A model generated the notes under the pieces. The model was not told the DNA's origin. It saw only the letters and a list, made by a program, of their open reading frames with translations, and made no database searches. A stretch of DNA of 64,000 nucleotides from Rotaria sordida. Taxonomy: Eukaryota > Rotifera > Eurotatoria > Philodinida > Philodinidae. The position numbers and the translations under genes are program-made. The stretch spans positions 1-64,000 of the forward strand of contig CAJNOL010000768.1 of assembly GCA_905250125.1 (NCBI GenBank), in the 5' to 3' direction. Positions 52,101-64,000 of the stretch are shown piece after piece; the first letter of the stretch is position 1, and every line of letters starts with the position of its first letter.

Positions 52101-52908
52101 ATACAGTGAAAAAGAACGATGTTGCATTGACATAAGCTTGTCTATCAGCATAGTTGATATGATTTGTATGCCAATAGGGAGATAGCTGATAGAAACCGAT
52201 GAGAAAACCTTCACTCAAATAGGATGTTTCAATGCCGACATTGTATGAACTTGTTACTGTTTGATTATTCGATGTAATAGAATAAAGACCAAATGGATGT
52301 TGCCATGTAGCAAATATTCCCAAGAGTATTGATTCATTACGTAAAAAGATCGTATGTTGTCTACTTCTATCTTGTTGATTAAATATGATTGAGGCCGATG
52401 GAATATCCATGTTGGTAATAGTGAAAGTTGTTTCAACAGATGTTATTGTTTTATTATCGATATTTTTGAACTCAAGTTGTTTTTGTACAAATTGCCATTC
52501 TGAATGAAGTGTATAAATCATCGCCAATTGGTAGTTTGTATTGTTTGAACATGAATAAATGAATGTGATCGAGTCTAAATCTCGTATATAATACAAAAGT
52601 CTTGAACAATCAAGAGGAAGATTATTGATAAATAGTGAACTTGTTTCATTGACAATCGTAATCAACTGAGATTGATAAGTGAACGATGATATTTGACCAG
52701 TGGATAAATCAAATTGAACGGATAAATATTGGTTCGATAATGAAAATAGACTTTGCCGATGAAGATGAATAATCATCGTTGCCGAATAAATAACAAGCAG
52801 AAATACAAAACCAAACTTGACATATGATACTGAGGACATTTTGGGGTGGTTATTAATTTTTTTTCCGGTGATTTTCTCGACTGAATTGAAGATTATATTT
52901 TGGATCAT
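49133..52908 (-). CDS. Large membrane-anchored glycoside-hydrolase-like protein (about 914-937 aa)
   Basis: Exons 52908-51615 and 50652-49133 join in phase 1 (G|AT). ATG at 52839 (MSSVSYVKF) is the likelier start, placing a signal-anchor helix (FGFVFLLVIYSATMIIHL) at the N-terminus, so the bulk should be lumenal or outside, with several NxT/S sequons. A beta-rich N-terminal region precedes a TIM-barrel-like part (GITSITFAPSN; DDWGWESVLWMSLGEKI; MKQVKLVPYVYPPLGY), then GGYAWDYNYFFD, which resembles the barrel strand with the Asp nucleophile of GH36/GH31-type retaining hydrolases. A C-terminal beta-rich domain follows (SATVFELSFIS...). The substrate is unknown. The coding sequence is richer in G/C than its neighbours, and horizontal acquisition is possible. 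The 962-nt intron shows no recognised element. Confidence 0.65.
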
Positions 52909-53709
52909 ATTTTACATAACTATTCCAATTATCAAATAAAATTTAATCTAGAATTATATAGAAAAAAAATCGTTATGATTACCATAATCCAGCGAGTTTT
53001 ACATCATTTATTATCTTCAGACCTGGCAATAGCGGGGATCACACATATCCCCAATCTTCGAAAATTTTCGTTTTCTCCTAGTGGAGCGAAACGAATTTTC
53101 TTACGTTTTGTCAGACACTTGTTCCTTCCCCAGGAAAATGATCGACTACATTAGTACTCTGCAATTCGGACTCTCGGATCAGCTCTGATTGACTTCTCCA
53201 TTTAGTCTGAGCAATATGCTGATGTCTTACTTTTTATAGATTCAATGGTGTATGTAAGAAAACTTCATTACTATATGTTTTCTCCACACTGTGACTAAAA
53301 GCGTAGAATATTAAAAAAAATGTTATTCTCGTTTGAAAAATGAATTCAGTGAGTGACAGCATTTCGAATACTTCAATATGTTTGTGTCACATGCTGCAAA
53401 CGATTGGCGAGAGGAGAAGACTGAAGGCTTTTTGTATGCTTTCTTTCTCCATTCTTTTTCTTTTCAATTAGACACACTACCTATGATAAACATGTCGTTC
53501 ATTTCAACGGAAATACGTATAGAGGAATAATAAAAGGAAACCTCGTACGTGAAATTCACATAGGGAGTGGGGAGTTATCGAAGAGAAAAAAAATCAGATT
53601 GGTGATAAAAAAATGTCGACCAATGGAAATTAAAATAAACAAAAAACAGTATTCAGCCAGGTTTGTTTTAAAAAGCGCAATAGCTGTAAAGAATGAATTT
53701 ATAAAAAGT

Positions 53710-53833
53710 TGAGTGTGGGTGCGAGTGCGGGTGTGAATATGTGAGTGTCAGTGTGAGTTGGGTATAGGTTCTGGTTTACTCTTTATGAAATCTACACTCA
53801 TACGGACAACGACACTCACACCCACCCTAATCC
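53710..53833. repeat. GT/CA-rich palindromic tract 2
   Basis: GAGTGTGGGTGCGAGTGCGG and GGTGTGAATATGTGAGTGTC on the left face GACACTCACACCCACCCTAA on the right, forming an imperfect palindrome of about 120 bp with an A/T-rich centre. It shares GGGTGTGAATATG with tract 3. Confidence 0.65.
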
Positions 53834-54504
53834 AGAAATGCATAAAGCGATGAAAAAAATGACATAAATACAACTCAATTTATTATAATGAACTCCAGTT
53901 AACATAGATAACCAATATTCTGAAAAAATTCAATTAACAATCATTAACTAAATTTCTAGACGAAATATTTATATCGAATTACTATTCAATCAGAGTGGAT
54001 AGATAGCCTATCTTTTTGCCTATCATAATCAATGTATGATGTTGGTAAAGGTAATTTTTACTGATATAATGTGTTTTCTAACAGTTGACAAACTTCAAGA
54101 ATGATTATTGATCTAATTATTATCTAACTGAACAGAAGATCAACGTAAAAAATCGGATTTCTTTTAGTTTTATTCGTCAGTAAACAAATTGAAGCGAAGC
54201 GAAGATATTCAAACGAAAGATCACTTTGTGGAAAACAACTTGATAAAAAAAATCTGCTTCTGAACGACTTTTTTTTCAGTAAAAAATTGAGTTTTTTGTA
54301 AAAATTTAAGTTTCACTCACTTTATAGGCTGACTTTTGGGAAATTGTATTACGAATAACTTCTGAATAACTCATTCGTTTTCGATAAAATTTTATCGTGG
54401 ATATACTTCTTAGACTTGTATAACTACGAGGCAAAAACTTAGCTGTCCAACTCTTATAACTTTCGAGAAATTTGCATTATATGATAAAATGTAGACTGAC
54501 TTTT

Positions 54505-54755
54505 TTATATGATATTACAACTATAAATGGATCAATATGAGTGATATTTTATATCATTTGATATGTTCTGTGGTGAAATGTTATCCTATTTTTATTTCGA
54601 ACATAGATTCTGAATTAAAACGTATTTGTATCACCTAGAGTTTACATAGATTACTGCAGCTTATAGAACGAAATTTTTCATATGATACTTCAAGCAATAG
54701 TGAGTCGGCATGGTTGCATTTTATATCATTTCACACGTAGGATTTTGGTGCTCGA
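54505..54755. repeat. Diverged direct repeat, period about 165 bp
   Basis: TTTTTATATGATATTACAAC..ATTTTATATCATTTGATATG recurs as TTTTTCATATGATACTTCAA..ATTTTATATCATTTCACACG. The two units are imperfect, and only these two were seen. Confidence 0.45.
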
Positions 54756-55002
54756 TAATCGGTTTTTTCATTAAAATATTGTTCTTCATGTTATGCTTAC
54801 ACTGAAGTAACGCGTATCTCGACTAATATGCGATAATAAAAATAAAAGTCGGTTTGATCTCATCTTTTGGCTATAAGTAGATCTTGATCAGACATAAAAA
54901 AGCTGAAAAGAGTTTTTTTTTCTCTCAAAGTCTTTGTTACTCATAAATGAAATTTTTCAGAAACTCTTCTCATAACTAGTGTCCGGCGTGATCACGGTAG
55001 TC

Positions 55003-55070
55003 ACTGTCACAGATGTGGGTGTGAATATGAGTCCTCTCCTGACACCGACACCAACATCCACACATCCAAG
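55003..55070. repeat. GT/CA-rich palindromic tract 3
   Basis: ATGTGGGTGTGAATATGAG is followed by GACACCGACACCAACATCC and CACACATCC: GT-rich then CA-rich halves as in tracts 1 and 2. Confidence 0.55.
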
Positions 55071-55621
55071 CGAACATTGATGATAAGGACCCGGAAAATA
55101 TTATAAGATTGAAATAGGATCTCACATTATTTTTTTTTTGCTATAGCGAACACATTTATACTTGTAAAGGAATATAAAATAAAACATTTATCTACGCAAT
55201 AACATATTTTGAAGTTCATTTGTAAACTTTCTTTTGCTAGGAAAAGCCGAGAAAATTGTTTTTGAACGGGAAGCAATCGTTCCCAGAGTTCTTCCCTAAA
55301 TCTGATGCTACATTTCTTTGGCTTGTGTGCTTGGCTCAAGTCTTTCGACCAGATTTCACGCTACAGGATCGTGGTTTGACGAAAACGATATAGTAAGATA
55401 CATGAAGTAATTTCAAATGATATTTACATCATATGGAATACTAAGAAAGTCAAAATCATAAATAGATATCTAGTTCAACACATAGAGTTATATTTCTCAA
55501 AATATTTTAGACAGATAGATGCATTATAAACAGCGGCATCTTTCGAAAAAAAAATATATCGATGTCTGTTGTTTAGATACAAGAATAAAAAATATATTTT
55601 ATTAGTTTACTGATGATTAAA

Positions 55622-57743
55622 ATGACTGGAAGAGGTCGTGGACGTGCTCCTGGTGAATATGTTAGTTTGCCTTCAAATGCAGCTGCCGATGTTGATGCTT
55701 ACTTTGAATATCGAGCGTATGAAATGAAATTTTGAATTATATCCTTTCTTTTATTTTTTTTTGTTTTTTTTTGATAGTATTGTTGGTGATGATGATGAAG
55801 GAAAAATATTCACTCCTGAAGAATATGAAGAATATAAGAAAAGAGTTTTACCAATGGTAAAAATTTAAATATTTTAATTTTTGTTTTTGTTTTATTATCA
55901 TTAAAAACTAAAATAGAAATTAGAATTTCAAAAAATCTAGTTCCTCAACAATAGATTTTCAATGGTATGTTAAAATATTGATGCATAATAATGGCATTAT
56001 TTTTTATTGTGATATCAATTTTTCTGTTTATTGTGATATCAATTTTTCTGCATGCGATGTCTGGTTCGTTTTTATTAATATATAATACTCATTGTGCGAA
56101 CTCGTTCGCATGATTGCTTTGATGCACTATGAAGTAAAGATTCCTTCTGATCGTTCTATAAGCATGATTAATATTGTTTTGTTATGACAGTTTCATTTGG
56201 AATTATGCATGAGCGATTTATATGCCAGTCAAAACATGAAAACAGTCTGAATACGTTAGATCGGCGGCTCAGTCTGTCGTCGACAAATCGAGCAGTCTAA
56301 AATTCATGCCGATTCCATCTTTAGATAGTCTCATTTAATCTGATCAGTTAAAACATTTTTACAGATACTTTGGCATCATAGATTGATGATCAGTAAATTG
56401 ATAACAAATTGTCAAAACTTGTTCACGAATTTTCTCATTATACTCTCAATCGATATTTTAGGCCTGCTGTTTTCAAAATTTTAGGCAGTCGAGTCTTCTA
56501 CAGCGAAGAAAAAATTCGTATTCAGACCTACGATAGATGCATAATATTTGTGCTTCTTTGTTGTTTAAATACTATTTTAAAAATTATCATTAACGATTCG
56601 AAAGTTGAATTAGTTTTTTTTTTTTGGCTATCTGTTAGAATGAACTAAAATGATCGATTTACAGCAGTAGATCTGTTCAGAGGACTAACTTGTTTAAAAT
56701 CTTGTTTAGCGTCTTCATAATCGACTATATGTTTCATGGGTTAATCCTCAAGGAATGGATTGTATTTTAATTGGACCACAACATAAATGTCTTTGTCGAC
56801 ATAAGTAAATTTTTTTTTATTATTTCTCAAAACAATAATTCATAGAATTTTTCTTTAAATTCAGATTTGCTGAACATAAAACAGATTTTGCTGAAATTCC
56901 TACTGAACGACCAATACTTATTTCATGTCGTCAATCAGGTTGTCGTTGTGTTTCATTTGAATATGTTGCTAATGCATCGGGTACAAGTGATCCAAATTGT
57001 CGTTGTAAACATTCACTTGATAATCATACAACAAAGCCACCTTATAAATGTCAAAAAAGTATTGAGAAGCTTTTTATTTTTAATCACACAAAGAAAAGGC
57101 ATTGACCATTTAGTTTTATTTAGATTGTAATTGTACCGGATTTTCTGCTCCATTTACATGTACATGTGGTGAATCAGCGAATAAACATATAACTCTAGTT
57201 GAAACAAGAGAAGAAAGAGAAAAACGTAGTCATCCAACTGGTTATGCAGCACCATATCAAGCAATGGGTGGTTTAACAGGATTTAGTTCATTAGCTGAAG
57301 GCTATTTACGATTAGATCCGAGCGGGCGAGGTACAGAAAAAAATTCTTCATTTTTTTTATTCTCCACATAAGTCAAAACTAACGATGTTAATTTGTTAAT
57401 AGGTCGACCAGATGATGATTTTCTTAATCAACCAATAACTGCTATGGATCATCCAATTCTTCGTGTTCATGCATCACATGAACCTAATAGTAAACAAAAC
57501 AAGATCTTAATTCAAAATTTATTAAATAATTATTTTCTTTTCAAAGGTTCAGAAGCACAATCACAATTAAGACGTTCTGGAGAAACTGAATTGGATTATT
57601 ATGAACGTCGTTATCAAGAAAAGGAACGTTTATCACGTGGCATACGTGCAGTACCGAATCCGTATGATGCCGATGCTAAATTAACAACTGGCATACGAAA
57701 TGATAAATCACCATCACATCGTATTACAGACAGTAAAAAATAA
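55622..57743 (+). CDS. FAM221A: FAM221 family protein (317 aa)
   Basis: Seven exons: 55622-55716, 55778-55856, 56710-56804, 56865-57058, 57124-57330, 57403-57489 and 57547-57743. An acidic segment (DDDEGKIFTPEEYEEYKKR) leads into RLYVSWVNPQGMDCILIGPQ and a Cys/His-rich domain (CLCRHKFAEH; SCRQSGCRCVSFEY; NCRCKHSLDNH; CQKNCNCTGFSAPFTCTCG), the hallmark of FAM221A/B. The many C-x-C pairs suggest metal binding; the biochemical role of the family is not established. The C-terminal third is charged and probably disordered (SETELDYYERRYQEKERLS as its core). The 57490-57546 intron could be read through in frame, giving a slightly longer variant. Intron 2 (853 nt) contains a perfect 24-bp tandem duplication. 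A/B assignment is uncertain. Confidence 0.85.
56003..56050. repeat. Perfect 2 x 24-bp tandem duplication
   Basis: The unit at 56003-56026 (TTTATTGTGATATCAATTTT plus TCTG) is repeated exactly at 56027-56050, inside FAM221 intron 2. The identity indicates a recent duplication. Confidence 0.9.
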
Positions 57744-59466
57744 GATATACTCGAACATTCAATTTTTTCATTGGTTAGGTGTTCTTTTAAACAAGCTCTG
57801 TCGATATAAATTGAATTAATAAAAAAACAACAACAGCAACAACAACAACAGTAAATAAGTCAATGCACAGAACATCGATCTTTAAGTACAAACGTAAAAT
57901 TTCATTATGAAGTTATGACATACTCAAACAACTATAATAGAGTACTTCATGTCAATAAGAAGCTAAAAGAACATTTCTGATATTAGTTTTTGCTCTATTA
58001 ATATTTTTAATTTTCTAGAATGTAGTTCAAATAGTTTACATAAAAATTTAAATAACTATGAACAAGAAAAACAAAAGAGTAAAACTATTTTTATTTCTCT
58101 GAATGAAAATCGAACTACAAAAATCATTAAATCTTGTTTAGATTAGTCTATATATGTTTCTGCAGAGAATACAAAAACAGATATAGTTCGTATAAACATG
58201 TATGGTAAGAAGAAGAAAAAAATTCTATTTCTAGACAATTGAAACTCTTCTCATTTTCACTTCAAACAACATTTTATTGTCTTATTAAATCAGTATAAAA
58301 ATAAATGATTAATAAACTCTTGAAAAATCATCATCTTTCAAAATAATTTCGAATTCATTCATATGTTTCCATTTTAAGGAGTATTATTTCATGTAGCAAC
58401 TTACGAATTTATACTTTTTCTTTTCGTGTTTTATTGTTATTTGTGTTTTATCAAGACGAATGCCCTACAATCGAAAGTATGATACTTTGTAAGTATTCAT
58501 CGCTTCATTCATAGATACTGTGGTGATTGATCAAGTAGCAGATCTATGATTTTGAGAAAGGGAAAGGGGAGAATCATGCCACAAAACGTATTTTTAAGCT
58601 CCTTAGAGATCGTATCTTGATCTAGAATACGAACAATAAATTGAAACTAGTTCAACGATTATTATAAATTATTATTAGATCTTCTGTTTTGGAAAATTTT
58701 TCATGGTGAAAATCAAAATATTTATAATGTCTGTATAGGACATAATCAGCTGTACTCAACTTTTTTTTGTAGAACAGATGACGCTAATATCCTATCAATC
58801 AATATTAATGCCATCTATTTATTAAATATATTTCATAGAAAATTATCTAAAAAATATATTTGTTTATCTTCTAAAAAGTTTTTTTCTTCAAAATAATTCT
58901 TATAAAAAACGAAAATTTCTTGTTTGTTGACCTCGGCTGCCTTATTACCACCGGTATGGCTGTTTTCTCATCATAACCCATCGACAAGACGAAACATGCA
59001 AAGCAACGACACCCACACGATTCTCAATGGAAAATGATGCCTAAAAAATGGCGAATAAACAGAACATATACTAATCTCAAATTTTTCTTTTTAAACTTTA
59101 TCCTTTTTTCATATTCTCTATTATAAACTAATCAAAATAGTTATAATAAACAACAACAACAACAATAATAATTAAATAAGCTATCGAATACTTAAAATGA
59201 CATATTTTTTTTTTTGTTAATATAAATCTTGTCAAAAATTATCTATATATATTCTTATTGTAGATATAACAACTCCCAATATCTTTTGTCAATTTTTTTT
59301 TTTATGTATCATAGAAAAAATATGAGAGAAAAACTGATTTTTCTCTAAATTAAACCTTTTCCTCCTGTACAAATTTCAAACTTCTTACCCGCCTATATCA
59401 AACTATATAAAAAAATATACATAAAAAAAAAAAAAAGCAAAAGAAATACTCCCAATTTTTATCGAA
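57744..59466. other. Intergenic region, FAM221 to GSK3
   Basis: Starts with an AATAAA (about 57816) and CAA repeats in the FAM221 3' flank. A G/C-richer block at about 58928-59060 stands out but matches nothing I recognise and may be promoter-related. No exon was recognised. Confidence 0.5.
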
Positions 59467-61421
<1,955 letters not shown>

Positions 61422-61624
61422 ATAACTTCGCCATCAAACTATTCCCTCGTTTTTTTTTTCTTCATTTTCTCCTCATTATTGTCGTATATACATGTGTGCG
61501 TGCGTGTGTCTATGTATCAGTGGCTTCTTTTAATTCCTTAATATTCTTCTTATATACTGATGAGACAACAAGAACAACAACAAGAACAGGAACAATGAGA
61601 AGAAAAATTTTTGTTGCTATACCG

Positions 61625-61657
<33 letters not shown>

Positions 61658-62278
61658 ATCATAGCATAAACAACCTGTTTGTGTGATCAACAAACGTAAA
61701 ATCATTCAATCGGCTTTAGTGTGTATTTTCACCGCTGCATCTTTTTCGTTTTTTTTTTTCAACATGCTTTTGTACACTATTCTTCTTTTCTCTTTTCCCT
61801 ACCTCTCCTGGGACCTGAACTTCCTTTGTGTGTCTGTGTGTATTACTCTCAATTGTGTTGCTGTTCTTCTCTATATAAATATATAAATGTGTGCGCGCGT
61901 GTTTGTGTGTTGTTCATTTGACCATCGAGAAAACAAAAAAAAAAAAAAAAACAACAAACAGCTTCACTCTCATATCAACAACCGCGTCATACACACATTT
62001 TTTTTGTCCTTCATTTTTTTCTCTCTTTATCTCTCTTTCTTTTTTTTGGCTTCTTTTTTTTTTCTTTTTTCAGCATATATACATCAGAAAAAGTCTGCAG
62101 CAAAAAATAATGAACTAAACGTAATTTTTTTGTTTTTAAATTAATGAGAGATAAACAAAAGAAAAAACTTTGACCTTCGAAAAACGTATATTACAGATTT
62201 TATATTTATATATATATATAAGATTGAAGATAAGAAGAAAAAAAACACAGAGAGAATTTGGTAATATAGAAACAAATT
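61422..62278. other. GSK3 3' flank and MYORG upstream region
   Basis: Pyrimidine-rich low-complexity sequence with a (TA)n run at about 61627-61655 and GT-rich stretches. Overlapping short ORFs here are low-complexity shadows. The last part should contain the promoter and leader of the next gene. Confidence 0.5.
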
Positions 62279-64000
62279 ATGATAGATATACGAGAATGGT
62301 TCTGGTTTGGTATTCATCTTTTTGTTTATTCAATTTTTTTATTTATTATTTTCACTGGTTTAATATATATATTTGCTATTGGATATTATTGGTTTGTTGT
62401 TCGATATCGTTCTCGAAATAATCAAAAGATAAATATCAAATTACAAAGTCGTTCATTTGTTTTTCATACATTGTCATTTCAAATATCTAATAATGAGATT
62501 ATTGTACTTCATGTACAAATATCACCATTAGAAAAACAACTTATTGAATTAGCACAATTAAATGGACAACAATATAAAATACTTTCATTTGAAATAAAGG
62601 ATGAACAAGTTAATATCATATTTGTAGAATTAAATAATCGTTTAACTATTAAACATGAGTATATTGAACAACAGAGGTTAGAAAATAATTCTTTTTTTTT
62701 TTGTTGCTTTCAAACAAAATTTATGTTTTTTGTTTTTCAAGTTGTCAAACAAATCGATCATATTTTGTACATGAATATACATTTATTTGGTCGAGTCCTA
62801 ATTATCGAACATGTTTTAATGATAAATTTAATTTAATAGATACAGGATATTGGTATGGTGGAGCTACTCAAAAAACAGTTTATTGGCCTATAAATGAATT
62901 TGTAACAAAACGTCAAGCAATGATTCCTCATGATGCATACAAGTAAAAAAAAAAACAAAATTCTTATTTTGTGAGAGACGATCTACAAGGAGAATATTGA
63001 AATATTTGAGATACAAATTTGAATTATTTCTTTATTACATTTTTCAACGATTAAGTAAAACTATGATGAAGAAATGTGCCCTCAAAATAGATAGAATAAA
63101 ACAATCTTTTTATGATTAACAAAAAAACAGCTACATCATGTTTCACATATTTATATTCCCTAGAGATTAAACACTAATTGGTTTTTATTTTAAATATCAT
63201 TTTTCAATAGAAATATGTTTGGTAGTGTTTGTGAACGTTATTGGTTATCATCATTTGGTTTAGCATTATTTGTTGATCCACTTGTACCATTATTTGTTTC
63301 AATGAATAAAAAATATCTTGAATTAATATCAGAATATCGAACACCTTATAGACAAAAATTATTTATTAAACATGAATTTCAATATAAACTTTTACAACAT
63401 GTTAATATACGTGATCTTCATATAACAATGATTAATCGTTATTTAGGTAAACCAATAGATATACCTGATTATCGTATGATAATAGAACCAATTTGGTCAA
63501 CATGGGCACAATTTAAACAAAATATTAATGAAGAAAAAATACTTAATTATGCTGAAGAAATTGTTAAACGAAATTTTCCACGTTCTCAAATATGTATTGA
63601 TGATAATTGGACACCACATTATGTAAGTTTGAATTTTAATCAAAAAAAGATTAGATTTATATGTATCAAAAAAAAAAAAAAAAAAACAATTCTTTTTAGG
63701 GAATATTAGATTTTGATCGTAATAAATTTCCTGATCCTAAACAAATGATAAAAAAATTAAAAAAATATAATTTTCGTGTTACACTTTGGATTCATCCATT
63801 TATATCTTGTAAATCATTACAATTTATTAATTATTGGCGTCGTGGTTTATTAATGAATATGAATATTTTATCATCATTATTTGATTTAATTATTGAACAT
63901 AGTTATTTTTTACAAATTGTTTTTGATGATTTTTTATCTAATTCAAAATTTCAATTTTTAATTAATTTTATTAAATATATTTATCAAAAATGTTTTTTAT
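62279..64000 (+). CDS. MYORG: MYORG-like GH31 family protein, 5' part (continues past window end)
   Basis: Exons 62279-62676, 62742-62942, 63211-63622 and 63700 to beyond 64000 give at least 437 residues. A type II signal anchor (LFIIFTGLIYIFAIGYYWF) is followed by a beta-rich region (DTGYWYGGATQKTVYWPINE) and the start of a GH31 barrel: PIWSTWAQFKQNINEEKI, CIDDNWTPHYG, DFDRNKFPDPKQMIKKL and FRVTLWIHPFIS, all in the order found in MYORG, an ER/Golgi alpha-galactosidase-like glycosidase. After HPF the sequence becomes unusual: the usual Gly/Trp-rich segment and LDF strand are hard to see in residues up to the window edge, so activity is uncertain. Intron 2 (62943-63210) contains a repeat related to 640-725. 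Confidence 0.82.
63085..63165. repeat. Dispersed repeat related to the interior of the 425-1174 element
   Basis: AGAATAAAACAATCTTT, GATTAACAA and CTACATCATGTTTCACAT occur here in order and, as reverse complement, at about 640-725. It lies in a MYORG intron and is probably a remnant of the same transposon family. Confidence 0.65.

Larger units (their letters stand above)
52909..55621. other. Divergent intergenic region, hydrolase to FAM221
   Basis: About 2.7 kb between two gene starts, so it should hold both promoters. It also contains GT/CA-rich palindromic tracts at 53710-53833 and 55003-55070 and a diverged direct repeat at 54505-54755. Short ORFs (52900-53154; 55127-55339) show no motifs and were not called. 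Confidence 0.5.

Noticed and set aside
61683..62421. Several overlapping ORFs rich in Phe, Leu and Tyr
   Set aside because: They are low-complexity pyrimidine-rich 3' UTR/promoter sequence between GSK3 and MYORG, open in several frames at once.

Overview
The window looks like nuclear DNA of a small invertebrate, most likely a bdelloid rotifer. The DNA is very A/T-rich. Genes have many GT-AG introns, mostly 50-70 bp, with a minority near 1 kb or longer. The proteins are metazoan: ROCK, MNK, GSK3, MYORG, FAM221, ELP6 and the ciliary docking protein ODAD4. A decayed copy of what I recall as a bdelloid-expanded TPR/ADP-ribosyltransferase-type family lies near 48 kb. The rotifer assignment is an inference. 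I found no bacterial operons, rRNA, intact tRNA or CRISPR.

Layout: 1.6-2.3 kb (-) is the first part of a peptide-type GPCR (TM1-5). 2.9-7.4 kb (-) is a six-exon, two-Ig-domain type I membrane protein. 9.9-12.0 kb (-) is an unrecognised two-exon coiled-coil protein. 13.8-17.4 kb (+) is ODAD4/TTC25-like. 20.0-32.9 kb (+) is a full-length ROCK in 29 exons. 37.4-40.3 kb (+) is a MAP-kinase-interacting kinase (MNK). 42.7-43.4 kb (+) is a secreted EGF-like protein. 44.1-46.7 kb (+) is ELP6 followed 84 nt later by a DTWD2-type tRNA-modifying enzyme, a likely trans-spliced pair. 47.8-48.5 kb is a pseudogene. 49.1-52.9 kb (-) is a large membrane-anchored glycoside-hydrolase-like protein. 55.6-57.7 kb (+) is FAM221-like. 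59.5-61.4 kb (+) is GSK3. 62.3 kb to the end (+) is the first part of a MYORG-like GH31 protein.

I joined exons by hand. Every intron phase closes in frame from start to stop for all complete genes, which gives exact protein lengths: ROCK 1374, MNK 688, ODAD4 592, GSK3 487, FAM221 317, Ig protein 304, ELP6 241 and EGF protein 220 aa.

Two features stand out. First, introns and spacers are seeded with foldback (palindromic, MITE-like) elements: at least seven, including one family present twice and several singletons. These sit inside many of the unusually long introns. Second, 47.8-55.1 kb differs from the rest. It holds a broken gene of a bdelloid-expanded family, a hydrolase gene of possible foreign origin with richer G/C use, and three GT/CA-rich palindromic tracts resembling degenerate telomere-type repeats. 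It may be an old subtelomere-like accessory island.
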